Shown here in pieces: positions 1 through 13,000 of a DNA stretch of 64,000 bases. The stretch lies in contig JALMGJ010000001.1 of NCBI GenBank assembly GCA_023362775.1, positions 68,108,501 through 68,172,500 on the forward strand. Direction: 5' to 3'. This stretch comes from Charina bottae. Lineage: Eukaryota > Chordata > Lepidosauria > Squamata > Charinaidae. Below the pieces are notes generated by a model that was given only the letters and a program-made list of their open reading frames with translations, was not told the DNA's origin and ran no database searches. The first letter of the stretch is position 1; every line of letters starts with the position of its first letter. The translations under genes and the position numbers were made by a program.

Positions 1-1020
1 GCTGAGTATTTCAGGAGAAACACAGGAGTAATTTGGGTGCAGTGGGGACAGGATAAGGGAATAGTGTGAATACGAACAGATGAATTTAAATTCCACTGGA
101 GACAAGGAATGGTTAGTTAAGGGTATCTAAATACTCCCTTGGAGTGCTAGAAGTACAGTGTGGGAGAACTTTGTGAAAGAGATAGATTCTGCTGCTCTTA
201 TTTCAAAAGACTGTACATATAACCAGCTCTCAGTGGTTCATAACATTAGTAACTTTTAGGTGGACCACTATAACACCCTATGCTGCCCTGCCTTGGCATG
301 TTTGGGGTGATTTACAAACACCGTAAATAAAATAATAAATAAATAAATAAGGGATCACAAATAACCTCCATTATTTTTATGTACTGCAATGCAAACCACT
401 TGGAGGGATGCTCCAAATCTGCCAAGGCACAAGAATTCTCCTGAAGGTTCAGCAACATAAAACACTTCTGCTGAGAGTGGTGGCAAGAAAAAGCGTCATT
501 CACATATGCAGACATCACCAGATGGCCCTTGAAGTGGCCTCATCAAGCTTTCAGAAGGCGGTGGCCACCTTGGTATTTGAGAGAGAAGATCTGGATGGGT
601 GTTTCAGTCACAGCAACACTACAAATAAAGCATCCTTCAGAATTGTGTGCATAGCCCTAGAGCAAGGGACAGGACTGTGGCTGAGACAGTGTAGTTTGGA
701 AAGGGGGACAAGATAAGAACAGTGAATGTGAATCTCAAGTATAATAAATTTTCCTGGTATGTTAGAGGTGAGTTTTTTAGAAAAATATAATCCCAGAGGC
801 TGTGAATCTGACCTTTGCAACAGTGCAGTTAATTAAGGGTTGGGTGGAGTATAGGAAACCAATAGGCAGCAAATCTGCTGATTGAGAAATAACAGAAGGG
901 ATAGACCTGATATACAAATCAGATGTAAGCTTCTCAATATATTAGTTCCACATCATGCCAGGAGAACCAGAAAGGGACAACTTTAAACTTCTCCAACTTT
1001 AGTTTTTTATATATATACTC
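1..1020. other. Unique or unrecognised sequence, no gene
   Basis: I see no coding gene. ORFs here are short and lack recognisable motifs. An A-rich (AAAT)n-like stretch at about 325-350 resembles the 3' tail of an old LINE or SINE, but upstream sequence is too diverged to assign. Confidence 0.5.
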
Positions 1021-1058
1021 TGGATGGATGGATGGATGGATGGATGGATGGATGGATG

Positions 1059-1118
<60 letters not shown>
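1021..1118. repeat. Compound microsatellite (TGGA)n-(GA)n
   Basis: About ten TGGA units (1021-1062) run directly into about 28 GA units (1062-1118). The low-complexity ORFs on both strands across this tract are artefacts of the repeat. Confidence 0.97.
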
Positions 1119-1121
<3 letters not shown>

Positions 1122-2220
1122 CTGACATCTCTCCTGAAAATCTCCTGTGGGCACCTAGGTTTCCACTGTAAACATATATCATTTTTATACTACTTGACTT
1201 GTCATTGTTTCCCAGATACCTCAAGAATACTAGTAAGACTCTCTTAGTTCTAGTCCATAAAGCCACAGTTTTGCAAGGAAAGAAATTACCACTCAAGATA
1301 TACCCTTAGATTCTCTCTCACACACCTACAGAAAATAATGTCTTAGAGTGAAACAACTGTCTCAAAGTTGCTTGTAATAATACTAGGATCCAATCGTCAA
1401 TTCCATGACATTACATTAGTCTAGTTTTGGCAATGGCCTTGTAAAAGAGCAATGAATAACAACCGAACACTTTGAGGCAGACAAAGACAAGCTGCTCACA
1501 GATCTCTGGCGATGAAGTAGAGACTGTCAGTTCCAGAAGTCTCATTTTGCATGTCCCCTGTCATTCCTTTCACTGTTCAAATGCACTTACTGCCAATGAG
1601 AATTATTTCTGTTGTCAGTTACAAGCAGAGGCTTTTCTATGGCACAATTTCAATGAAATAAAAACAGCCTTCTCATGACAATTACATTACCCTGCCTGAT
1701 GCTAGCTGCTTTAACTTCCATAGAAAGCTATCCATAAATGTTTTAAACAAGCAAGCAAACAAACATCCATCAGGCTAAATCCAAACTTACAGCAGATCCA
1801 TTAAAATCAATGGGTCAAAAGAAATCTGGTTGCTATCTAGCCTGCCTGCCTCAGAGATTCAAAGGAAGCTGACAGAGCAATGCAATATCAAATTATCAGC
1901 AATTATTGTATTTCCTTTTCAAGATTTTTCTAAAATTTTTCTAAATGACAGTTTTAAAGTTATTCTACTTAGGGAATAACATTACCAAAGACTTCACTTT
2001 TTTCAAAACCTACCTTTATAAAGGTTTACCTAAAACTTTAGGCATCTCTACCATGTATTATGCATATGTGCAATGGTCTGTAAGAATGTCCTTGAGAGGC
2101 AGAAGGAGGAGGAGGAAGAGGAACAGAAGACTAGGAAATGGTCAGATAAGAAGCAGCATGGCCCACAGAAGCAATGGGGAAGGGGCAAATGTTTCTTAGA
2201 CTGTAAAGGTGAAGGGGGAC
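1119..2220. other. Unrecognised sequence, no gene
   Basis: No gene, RNA gene or recognisable transposon was found. A purine-rich patch near 2095-2130 explains the Arg/Glu-rich ORF there. Confidence 0.4.
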
Positions 2221-2878
2221 AGATGTACTTTCAGACTTGCAAGATTTTGTTACTGTAACCTTACCATAAAGGTAGTGTTAGTACAACAAACAAAGAATGT
2301 TCAAACTACCATACAATTGCACTCATTTCACATGCTAGCAAGGTTATGCTCAAAATCCTACAGTAATGTATGGCTGTGAGAGTTGGACCATAAGGAAGGC
2401 TGAGCGCCGAAGAATTGATGCTTTCGAACTGTGGTGCTGGAGAAGACTCTTGAGAGTCCCTTGGACTGCAAGGAGGTCAAACCAGTCAATCCTAAAGGAA
2501 ATCAACCCTGACTGCTCATTGGAAGGACAGATGCTGAAGCTGAAGCTCAAATACTTTGGCCACCTAATGCGAAGAGAGGACTCACTGGAAAAGACCCTGA
2601 TGCTGGGAAAGACTGAAGGCAAAAGTAGAAGGGGACGGCAGAGGATGAGATGGTTAGATAGCATCACCGATGTAACGAACATGAATTTGAGTAAACTCCG
2701 AGAGACAGTGGAGGACAGGAAGGCCTGGCGTGCTATGGTCCATGAGGTCACGAAGAGTCGGATACGACTAAACGACTGAACAACAACAAAACAAAAGTGT
2801 TAGTATTTATGGTTGGAGTTCCTTGCCTGGACTACCTCATAGGGCTGACATCAATATTGCAAGTCTGAAAGTACATCT
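2221..2878. repeat. Old palindromic (MITE-like) repeat split by a BovB insertion
   Basis: The 20 bases at 2221-2240 (agatgtactttcagacttgc) are perfectly inverted at 2859-2878. Removing the BovB insertion and one TSD copy leaves a unit of about 135 bp with 20-bp terminal inverted repeats. This is a foldback or non-autonomous DNA-transposon architecture. No clear TSD for the older unit was found, so the superfamily is unassigned. Confidence 0.6.
2284..2795 (+). mobile_element. RTE-BovB LINE, 3' end with internal deletion
   Basis: A short 5' piece of the reverse-transcriptase region (to about 2361) is fused to the C-terminal region beginning MYGCESWTIRKAERRR (from about 2366). Relative to the copy at 21843-23111, roughly 0.8 kb including the YADD catalytic block is missing. 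The 3' end has the family-typical gtcggatacgactaaacgac followed by a (CAA)n tail. The 10-bp TSD agtgttagta flanks it (2274-2283, 2796-2805). The 137-codon ORF at 2366-2779 is the residual C-terminus and cannot be a functional polymerase. Seven bases before the family homology (caacaaa) look tail-like. Confidence 0.9.
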
Positions 2879-2943
2879 CTGGCTGGGGAACTCTGGGAGT
2901 TGAAGTCCACACATCATAAAGTTGTCAAGGTTGAGAAACACTG
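2879..2943 (+). mobile_element. hAT-type MITE, right half
   Basis: The segment ggctggggaactctgggagt leading to gttgagaaacactg matches the right half of the complete 83-bp MITE at 48676-48758 and ends in the cactg-type terminus of hAT TIRs. The left half and TSD are not visible. Confidence 0.6.
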
Positions 2944-4420
2944 CTCTATATGGTGAAGCTCGGCTGTAGGCTTGGGACGCCCAGTCTATTGTTTAACTTC
3001 TCTTTAACTATTTTATATTCTTTTTCTTCCATTTCCTTCAGTCCATAATTCTTCTCTTCTTTACAAATGTTGTATTTCAGGAAGAAAAGGAAAGGTACCT
3101 TATACCTTAGACCTCTTCATGCTGATTTAGAGGTTATTTCCTCTGATGTCAGAATAGTGGGTGGACCAGGACACTATGCCTACTCAGTGATAAGAGAAGG
3201 ATACTCTGTGTACATTCAGAGGCATTCTCCTCTTCATTGCTATTTTACATTATCTTCCAGAAATGACACAATATATCAAATAAAATCCAGTGCTGAGCTC
3301 TGATAGCCCGGTGTCAAATCCAGCCTCATACGCAATTCTCTCTGCCTCTAATTTCATGATTATGTACCAACCGCATGACCAATATTGTGCCCAAATATTA
3401 TTATCTCTTCTTATCAAGCATACACATTCCTGGCAAAATATCCTTTCTGCTCCATCCATCTTCTTACTTTATATCAGCAGTGTGTAAATTCCGAATGGTA
3501 GTTTAGGATATTAAATTATGCCATTACAAATTGGGGTGGGGGGTTGCTTATAGCTGAATAGGATCATGGAGGAATGCACGTCAGAAATTTTTATGTGATA
3601 TTTATTTGAAGAAACCACATTTTTTCTGATGTGGTTACTCCTAATCAGATTTAGAATGAATTCTTATGGGGTAGAAATTGGACAGAGCAACCTCTCCTGT
3701 AAGCAAATTAGCTGAATCATTCAGTTAGCCCATATGTCTAGCTCAAATACTTCAGCCAGGAGCCACTGTTCTCTCACCAAAGCTAATGAGAGCTATTTAT
3801 AAGACAAGGCAGGCAAAGCAATACCCCCACCTTTCTTCCTTAGTCTGGCAGAATTTCATGCATCCTTTGTCATTGGGTTAGTATTACTATCTTTTAAACA
3901 GTCATGGGTTTTATAGTAAGCCAGACGGATGAGTACATGTATTTTGTCACCAGAGTCATAAATTGTCTTTACAGCTTTGCAAGGCTGCTTTCAACACAAC
4001 CAAAAGTGGGAATACTGTAAGCTCAAGTAGCTTGTAAATATTGTTTAAGGGTTTGAAATGGTAGAAGAGGAGGGGAGAAATACAGCACTAATGCATGATG
4101 TCTCCATTCTACGCATACAATGAAGCCATGAATTTTAATGCTTGAAGTTTTCTTCATAGGCTTTGAATTAAGGGTGTGTTTTATGCACCCGAACTTCCTG
4201 AACAATAGGAGATTCCAGGGCTATCAGCAGATGGAGTCAGAAACTTTGTGAGGAAAGGAGAACATAATGGAAATATACAGAGTAATTAAAACCCTCACCA
4301 AAGGGCTCCAACCATGGAGCATTCTACTGTTTTCAGCATCTTGCCAGCACTATGAAAGAAAAGCAGAAGTGAAGAGCATGTGATTTTTGCAGCCTTTCCA
4401 TTTCTTTATTTGTATTTAAA
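2944..4420. other. Unrecognised sequence, no gene
   Basis: There is a 78-codon ORF at 3067-3303 without recognisable motifs. I see no splice context, repeat or RNA gene that I can support. Confidence 0.4.
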
Positions 4421-5038
4421 ACAGAAGAACTATAGAAGAAAGATCTTAATGTCCCTGATATCCACGACGGTGTGGTCACTGACCATGGACCGGACATCCT
4501 AGATAGTGATGTCAAGTGGGCCTTAGGAAGCATTACTAACAACAAAGCTAGCGGAGATGACAGTATTCTAGCTGACCTATTTAAAATCCTAAAAGATGAT
4601 GCTGTTAAAGTGCTGCACTCAATATGCCAACAAATTTGGAAAACTCAACAGTGGTCACAGGATTGGAAAAGGTCAGTTTACGTTCCAATTCCAAAGAAGG
4701 GCAATGCCAAAGAATGTTCAAACTGCCGTACAATTGCGCTCATTTCACATGCCAGCAAGGTTATGCTCAAAATCCTACAAGCTAGGCTTCAGCAGTATGT
4801 GAACCGAGAACTACCAGAAGTGCAAGCTGGGTTTCGAAGAGGCAGAGGAACTAGAGATCAGATTGCCAACATTCACTGGATCATGGAAAAAGCAAGAGAG
4901 TTCTAGAAAAACATCTACTTCTGCTTCATTGACTATGCTAAAGCCTTCAATTGTGTAGATCACAACAAACTGTGGCAAATTCTTAAAGAGATGGGAGTAA
5001 CAGACCACCTTACCTGTCTCCTGAGAAACCTGTATGTG
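4421..5038 (+). mobile_element. RTE-BovB LINE fragment (N-terminal RT region)
   Basis: An open frame (4472-4906) matches the BovB segment between the endonuclease and the RT core, including PIPKKGNAKECSN and VQAGFRRGRGTRDQ. It ends in a TAG where other copies have CAG (EFQKN), and family homology continues untranslated to about 5038 (LRNLY). Both ends are truncated and no TSD was found, because the 3' side is replaced by L1-like DNA on the other strand. Confidence 0.88.
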
Positions 5039-5236
5039 GTTAAAATCTGTTATTTGTTCTAATTGACTTTTCTCTTCTTTTTTCATATTTAAGTTTATCA
5101 TTTTGGTTTTCTGTATATTAATTTTAAATCCTGATAAGTCACCATATTCTTGTAATTTTGAAATTAATTTATCTATTGAATTCCTTGGATTTTGTATTGT
5201 GCCTATTCTCATATAAGCTCTTATCAGCTGTGGCAA
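5039..5236 (-). mobile_element. L1 ORF2 fragment, inverted against BovB
   Basis: On the minus strand the translation contains SIDKLISKLQEYGDLSGFKI followed by NIQKTKMINLN. This is the L1 region just after the FADD block and is closely similar to the same region of the L1 at 26688-32477. Only about 200 bp is present, lacking both L1 ends. It directly abuts the BovB fragment in opposite orientation. Confidence 0.75.
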
Positions 5237-5771
5237 ATTTCAGTACTGAATCCGAACTGTCTGTGGAATACAAAATAAATTGAAACAGGCCAAAAAATGT
5301 CCTTTAATTAACCGCTGAATGTGGCTGGTTCTCAGATCTTCAAATCCTCATTAATTTCTTACTGGGATTAAATATGAATAGTTATTTTTCATGTCTTTCT
5401 CTCTTCTCATTCTTTTTTCTGTTTTCCCCTTTCTTCCTCTCTTATTGTGTATTGCACTGACAGCTTGCTTTTGGTGGTGAGCAATCACTGGCGTCTAAAA
5501 ATTAATGCTTACTTTGTATTTAGCTTTACACATGCAAACCAAACTTTTCACCTTCCCCATACCAGTTGATCCTCCAATGTTTCTGACCCAGTCAAAACAC
5601 CTACTGGCTTCCCAGTCTTCCTTATGCTTGAAAAACTCCATGGAATTGTTTTTCAATGGGCTGAGCCCTGAGAATCCATTTCTTCCTTAACTGTTAGTAG
5701 ATATATTGTGTGGCACAAATCAAGGGCAACATTTTGAGGTAAATATTAGATTTATTTACATGGTTGCAAGT
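5237..5771. other. Unrecognised sequence, no gene
   Basis: A T/C-rich stretch around 5390-5450 is the only notable composition feature. Confidence 0.4.
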
Positions 5772-5782
5772 ATTCTGTTAAA

Positions 5783-5840
5783 CTCCAGCAAAGGAGATCG
5801 TTACCTTGTCATGGTGCTGGAGCTTGAGCACCTCAATGAT
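5783..5840 (+). ncRNA. Candidate HDV-like self-cleaving ribozyme at BovB 5' end
   Basis: The first eight bases of the element (CTCCAGCA, 5783-5790) pair perfectly with TGCTGGAG at 5815-5822, enclosing the motif gatcgttaccttgt. A second hairpin follows immediately (TTGAG 5824-5828 with CTCAA 5832-5836). A P1 starting at nucleotide 1, a small internal P3-like loop and a following P4-like hairpin fit the HDV-like ribozymes known at the 5' ends of some non-LTR retrotransposons. I could not place P2 or the catalytic cytosine convincingly, so the assignment is structural inference. Confidence 0.5.
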
Positions 5841-8800
5841 GGCATGAGCTAAACCGTGAAGGGACACCCAAGACGGGAAGGTCATGGCAGAGAGTTCAGA
5901 CTAAATATGATCCCTGGGGAAGGTAACGGCAACCCACCCCAGTATTCTTGCCGTGAAAACTAAATGGATCAGTACAACCAGAGATATGTCGGTATACCAT
6001 CGGAAGATGGGACTCCCAGGTCGGAAGATGGTCAAAATGCTACTGGGGAGGAACAGAAGATAAGTTCAACTAGCCCCAGATGTGATGACGCAGCTAGCTC
6101 AAAGCCGAAAGGACGGCTAGCTGCTGACGGTGCTGGTGGTGAACGACGAATCCGATGTTCTAAAGATCAACACACCATAGGAACCTGGAATGTAAGATCT
6201 ATGAGCCGGGGCAAATTGGATGTGGTTATTGGTGAGATGGCAAGATTAAATATAGACAGTTTGGGTGTCAGTGAACTGAAATGGACTGGAATGGGCCACT
6301 TCACATCAGATGACCACCAGATCTACTACTGTGGACAAGAGGACCACAGAAGAAATGGAGTAGTCTTCATAATTAATAATAAAGTGGCTATAGCAGTGCA
6401 TACAATCCAAAAAATGATAGAATGATCTCAATTCGAATTCAGGGTAAGCTATTTGACATTACAGTGATCCAAATATACGCCCCAACCACAGATGCTGAAG
6501 AAGTAGAAGTAGATCAGTTCTATGAGGAACTGCAGCACCTACTGGATAATACACCAAAAAGATTATTATTTTGTAATTATTTTCATTACAGGAGACTGGA
6601 ATGCTAAGGTGGGTAGTCAATGATACCTGGAATTACTGGTAAGCATGCTCTGGGAGAACAAAATGAAGCGGGACATAGGCTGATAGAATTTTGCCAAGAC
6701 AACTCACTGTGCATAACAAACACTCTCTTCCAACAACCTAAAAGACGACTTTATACATGGACTTCACCAGATGGTTGACACCAAAATCAGATTGACTACA
6801 TCCTTTGCAGCCAAAGGTGGTGGACATCTATACAGTCGGTAAAAACAAGACCTGGAGCTGACTGTAGTTCAGATCACAAACTTCTTATTGCACAATTTAG
6901 AATCAGACTAAAGAGAATGGGGAAGACCCACAGATCAGTTAGATATGAGCTCACTAATATTCCTAAGGAATATGCAGTGGAGGTGAAGAATAGATTTAAG
7001 GGACTAGATTTAGGTCCCGGAAGAACTATGGACAGAAGTTCGCAACATTGTTCAGGAGGCGGCAACAAAAAACGTCCCAAAGAAAAAGAAAACCAAGAAG
7101 GCAAGATGGCTGTCTGCTGAGACACTGGAAGTAGCCCAAGAAAGAAGGAAAGCAAAGGGCAACAGTGATAGGGGGAGATATGCCCAATTAAATGCAACAT
7201 TCCAGAGGTTAGCCAGAAGAGATAAGGAATTATTTTAAAACAAGCAATGCGTGGAAGTGGAAGAAGACAATAGAATAGGAAGGACAAGAGACCTCTTCCA
7301 GAAAATTAGAAACATTGGAGGTAAATTCCAGGCAAAAATGGGTATGATCAGAAACAAAGATAGCAAGGACCCAACAGAAGCAGAAGAGATCAAGAAAAGG
7401 TGGCAAGAATATATGGAAGATCTGTATAGGAAGGATAATAATATTGGGGATAGATTTGATGGTGTGGTCAGTGAGTTAGAGCCAGACATCCTGAAGAGTG
7501 AGGTTGAATGGGCCTTAAGAAGCATTGCTAATAACAAGGCAGCAGGAGACAACGGTATCCCAGCTGAATTGTTTAAAATCTTGCAAGATGATGCTGGCAA
7601 GGTGATGCATGCCATATGCCAGCAAATTTGGAAAAAACAAGAATGGCCATCAGATTGGAATCACCTTATATCCCCATACCAAAAAAGGGAAGCACTAAAG
7701 AATGTTCAAACTATCGAACAGTGGCACTTATTTCACATGCCAGTAAGGTAATGCTCAAGATCCTGCAAGGTAGACTCCAGCAATTCATGGAGCGAGAATT
7801 GCCAGATGTACAAGCTGGGTTTAGAAAAGGCAGAGGAACTAGAGACCAAATTGCCAATATCTGCTGGATAATGGAGAAAGCCAGGGAGTTTCTTTTTTTT
7901 TCCCACTTCCGGGTGTTGGAGTGAGCGGAGCGACGAACCGAGGCTCTTAGCCTCAATTCCGCGGTTTTCCGTTTGCGGCGATTGAAAAGAAAAAAAATCG
8001 CTGAAAAATCACCCTCGAAGCGAGGGTGAGCAGAAGATCTCTCACATGGGTCGCCGGATTTGCCGCTCTCTTCCGACCCCCGTATTTCCACCACGGGGGA
8101 AGGGAGATTGAAGCGGCAAAAGGTGGCTGGAATTGCGATGAAGCTCTGCGGAAGCTGCGAATCTGAATAAGATAAGTAGCTCCTCACCCAACCTTTTAGA
8201 TGCACTTTTTAGTTTTAAATATTATTTGCCTTATTAAGCTCTAAGATTTATCTCTGGACTCGATATATAATTGCTGGTGGTTTACTCTTTCCTGTCAAGG
8301 ACTGTTAAACGGTGGGAATGAAAAGCTAATTGACTTTGCCACAAATGAAAGTGACTTTCCTTTTACTTTTACTTTGATTTAAGTTTTCTACTTATTGGCA
8401 ATTGAATGCATTTTTATTTTGGAATTATCTTACTTGGATTTTGATTTTATATGGAATAATTAACACTCTGCCTTTTATGCTTTTTTGGTGATTACTTCTG
8501 GGAAAGAATTTTCCTTTTTTTTTTCTTTTATAAGCCCTTTTTTAAATTTTTATGCTTTGTTTGGACTTTTTATATAGAAACCTGACTGTTTAATATGTAC
8601 TTTGGGTGAAGAAGTTACTTGGATTACTGCAGCTTTCCTTTATATATTTTATATAATTCTTTTTTCTTCAGTTACTTTTGGTTGGATTGAAGAGTTACAA
8701 GTGGGCGTGAGAAACCTTGGAACTGTTTATCGTTTCCATTATTATTTTGACTACAGTAGAAAAAAGTTGCTATCTGCCTCTTTATCTTTTGTTCTTGAAT

Positions 8801-9004
8801 TTACATGGACTTATACATCTAATGGATTACAAATGAATTATGATGACAATTATTTTTAAAGGACTGTTTTTACTTTTTGTAATTTTTTAGTCTCCCCCTT
8901 TTTTAAAACACATATTGCCTCCCTCCCCTTTTTTATTTTTTCCCTCTCTTCTCTTCCTTTTCTCCTCTTTTTTTTCCCTCTCTTACAGGAAAATTATTCA
9001 CACC

Positions 9005-10037
9005 ATGGCGTCTATGGCACTGAGGAGGAGAGACAAAGATAAAGAAAAAGAGACTGGAAGAGCATCTACAGAGCCTGCAACACCTGCACCATCAATGGAT
9101 ACTCCACTATCAGAAATGAAAAAAAATCCTTGAAGCAATTGCAGCATTAAATAAGAAAGTGGAGGATTCAACGGCTAATTTGCGTCAACAAAATAAGCAG
9201 ATGGAAGAACAAATTGCATCTTTAGACAAAAAGATGGATAAGAAGATGGAAGATATGAAAAAAGAAATAACCCAGGAGATAAAACAAGAATTCAAAAAAG
9301 AAGTACAGACAGTTAAGGAAGTTGTGAACTCTCTGTCAGGAGAACTTAAAGATATGCAAGGTCAGATACAAAAATTAGAGACTAATTCAGAACATGCTAC
9401 CAAAGAAATTGAACACAGTTTAGATATTACAGCATTAGCAGAGATGAGAGAGAAGGAGCATATTTTGAGATTGAGAGCAGTTCCTGAACAAGCAAATGAA
9501 GATGTAAGAGAAAGGATCATTTCTGTATTGGCTAAATTTTTAGAGATAAAAGAACAATGTTTAGATTTGGAAATAGATAAAATTTTCAGAGGGAATTCAT
9601 GTTATGCTAGAGAAAATAACGTTCCTAGAGACATATTGATATACTTTGTGAGAAAAGTTGTAAAAGAGCAAATTTTGAAGAAACATTATAATATTAGATT
9701 AAATATAGAAGGGAAAGAAGTAATTGTATTAAAAGAAATCCCTTTGAGAATACTAAGGAAAAGAAGAGATTACTCCTTCCTTGCAGACAAATTAAAGCAA
9801 CACAATATCCCATTTAGATGGGAGAAATTAGAAGGTGTATCTTTTATGTTCAAAGGGCAGAGGTTCAGAATAACTTCCATTTTAAAAGCAAAAGCATTTT
9901 TAGAAAAATATAAGACAGAAATGAGTGTGCCATCTGGAGACTTGGAAGAAAGAGGAGAGACATCAAAAGATAAAGAAAGGAGTGAAGACTTATCTGAGAA
10001 GGGAGCCGCAGGTTTGGACTTGAAAAGGGGATTTTAA
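9005..10037 (+). pseudogene. L1 ORF1 (RNA-binding coiled-coil protein), one frameshift
   Basis: The start ATG at 9005 has a strong Kozak context (caccATGG). A run of eight A's after the ATG at 9117 puts 42 codons out of frame with the rest; one fewer A would restore continuity into the 292-codon frame starting at 9159. Visible parts are a basic/Pro-rich N-terminus, a Lys/Glu/Gln-rich coiled coil (about 9160-9420), an RRM-like region from about 9460 (HILRLRAVPEQ), and a basic C-terminal domain (KEIPLRILRKRRDY). L1 ORF1p trimerises and packages element RNA. The ORF ends 14 bp before ORF2. Confidence 0.9.
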
Positions 10038-10051
10038 ATATCAAAACATCT

Positions 10052-13000
10052 ATGGATTACAAATATTTGACATGGAATATCAATGGAAACAATGCCCCAC
10101 AGAAAAGAAGAAAGATTTTCCATTTTTTGAAAAAATTGAGATTGGACATAATTTGTTTACAAGAGACTCATATTTGTAAAAAAGATACCAAATATCTGAT
10201 TCAAAAACAATTTGGAGAAGAATTCATTTCGGCTGGAAATAAAAAAACTAAGGGGGTAGTCTTATATATACAACCAAAGTTAAATCCAAAATTGATATTA
10301 ACTGATGATGAAGGTCGCTACGTTGCAGTTGAAATTAATATACAAGGAACTAAAACACTGGTTGTTGGACTTTATGCACCGAATATGGACAAAGGAGTAT
10401 TTTATAAAAACTTGATGGATAAACTTTTGGACCTAACCTATGAAAATTGGTGTTTTATGGGTGATTGGAATGGGGTAAGATGGATAGACACTCACAAAAA
10501 GAAGTGAATCATACACAGGGAAAATTGCCGCAAACTTTTTTTGATTTAAAGGAGATGTTGGATTTACAAGATATTTGGAGACTTATGAATGGGACTTCTA
10601 AAGAATATATGTACTATTCAGAGAGATTTAAATCATATTCCAGAATAGATATGATCTTGATATCTAAAAGTTTAATTATGGACATTAGCAAAGTTGAAAT
10701 ATTACCCAAGACTCTTTCAGATCATAATCCAGTAATGTTGACTGTTAAAGGAAAACGGAATGTATTCCGATGGAGATTGAATGAGTCAATATTTCGGAAA
10801 AATGACATAGTTGATGCATGTAAAAAAAACTTAAGAGAATATTTTCAATTGAATTTAAACAAAGGCACCAATATTCAAATTGTATGGGATGCCAGCAAAG
10901 TATATATGAGGGGTTACTTTATCCAATATAATGCTCAAATGAGGAGAAAGAAACAAGAGAGAATTCAATTGATTTTAGATGAAATTAAAAGTAAAGAGAC
11001 ATGTTTAAGAGATAAGCCAATGGATGATACTTTGCTTACTCAAATTAAATTCTTACAAAAACAAATGTCAATGATATTGACACAAGAGATAGAGACTCAA
11101 ATGAAATTTACAAAACAAAAATATTTTGAATATGCAAATAAACCAGGTAGATGGTTAGTTTATAAATTGCGGAAACAAAGACAAAATAATCTAATTTCTA
11201 ATATACAACATGAAGGGAAAGCTATGGTGAATAATATAGATATACAAGAAGCTTTTCATGATTATTATTCAAAATTATATAAAAAACAAGATGTTAATTT
11301 AGTCGACATTGATGAATATTTGAGTAAACAAAAATTAACTCTTCTCAATGATCAACAAAGACTACTATTAAATAATCCTATAACAACAGAGGAAATGGTA
11401 AAGGCTTTTAAGAAAATTTGTAGTGGAAAAGTACCTGGACCGGATGGCCTGTTAGCAGCCTATTATAAATGCTTTGAAGATGAACTATGTTTACCCTTGC
11501 AGAAGACTATGAACTCGATTTTGGAAACAGGAAACATGCCAGAGACTTGGAAAGAAGCGCATATAACATTGATCCCAAAAGAACAACAAGACCTAACTTT
11601 AACCAAGAACTATAGACCAATATCTTTATTGAACAATGATTATAAGATATTTACAATGATATTGGCTGAAAGAATGAAAAATACTCTTAAGAATTTTATT
11701 CATCAAGATCAAGCTGGATTTTTACCTAAAAGATAAATCCGAGACAAGGTCCGAAACATATTGGATGTATTGGAGTACTTGGAACAACATTATGAAAAAC
11801 AAGCTGCCTTGATATTTATAGATGCTGAAAAAGCCTTTGACAATTTAAATTGGCCTTTTATGTTTAAAGTATTGGAAAATATGAATTTTGGAGGAAATTT
11901 TATTAAATGGATTAAATCAATATACACTCCCCAATTTGCAAAAATAATTGTTAATGGAGAATTTAGTAAACCATGCGAAATACAAAAAGGTACAAGACAT
12001 GGTTGTCCATTATCTCCACTTTTGTTTATATTGGTATTAGAGGTTTTACTTAGAGATATTAGACAAGATGATGGTATTCATGGTATTAGAGTTAAAAAAG
12101 AAGTTTATAAATTAAGAGCCTTTGCTGACGACTTAGTCATTACTTTGGAGAATCCACTAGATGGAATTGAATTATTGATACAGAAATTGAAAGACTTTGG
12201 GTCGTTAGCAGGGTTTAAAGTGAATCTACAGAAAACAAAAGTTTTGACTAAAAATATGGACCATCATCAACAAGAGAAATTGAAAGAAATAACGGGATAT
12301 TCAATGGAAGAAAAAGTAAAATATTTGGGAGTATATTTAACATCTAAAAATGTTAAGTTGTTCAAGAATAATTATATTCCACTTTGGACAGATATTAAAA
12401 AAGATTTAGATCAATGGGAAAAATTACAATTATCATTATTAGGTAGAATTTCAGCAATTAAAAAGAATATTTTGCCATGAATTTTATATCTTTTTCAAAC
12501 ATTACCTATATTGGCATCAGAAGAACCTTTTGAACAATGGCAGCGAGATATTTCTAAGTTCATTTGGCAAGGGAAAAAACCAAGAATAAAATATAAAGTT
12601 TTGCAAGATTCAAAAGAAAGAGGAGGACTAGGTCTACTGGATTTGAAACTATATTATGCTGCTTGTTGCTTGGTATGGATTAAAGAATGGATAGTTCTGA
12701 AAAATGAAAAATTATTGAATTTGGAGGGTCATGAATTAAGATATGGATGGCATGGATATTTGTGGTATGACAAAGTAAAAGTTAATGTGGACTTTAAAAA
12801 TCATTATATTAGAAGATCTTTGTTAAGAATTTGGAATAAATATAAACGAACTTTATGTTATAAAAGACCTTTATGGATCTCCACGCAAGAAGCATCTCAT
12901 AGAACAGAAGTAAGAACTAAAGACAAATGGCTAACCTACAAAGACTTTTTTAAAAAAGAACAAGGACAATACATAACCAAATCAAAAGAAGAACTGGCCT

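Noticed and set aside
934..1296. ORFs with Ser/Leu or Arg/Glu repeats on both strands
   Set aside because: They are translations of the (TGGA)n(GA)n microsatellite.
2362..2366. Splicing as the cause of the internal BovB deletion
   Set aside because: The right side resembles an acceptor (cagtag), but the left side has no GT donor, so a simple deletion with 1-bp microhomology is preferred.
5237..5250. BovB continuation after the L1 scrap (ctgtggcaaatt)
   Set aside because: Only about 12 bases match BovB and homology ends at once, so likely coincidence.
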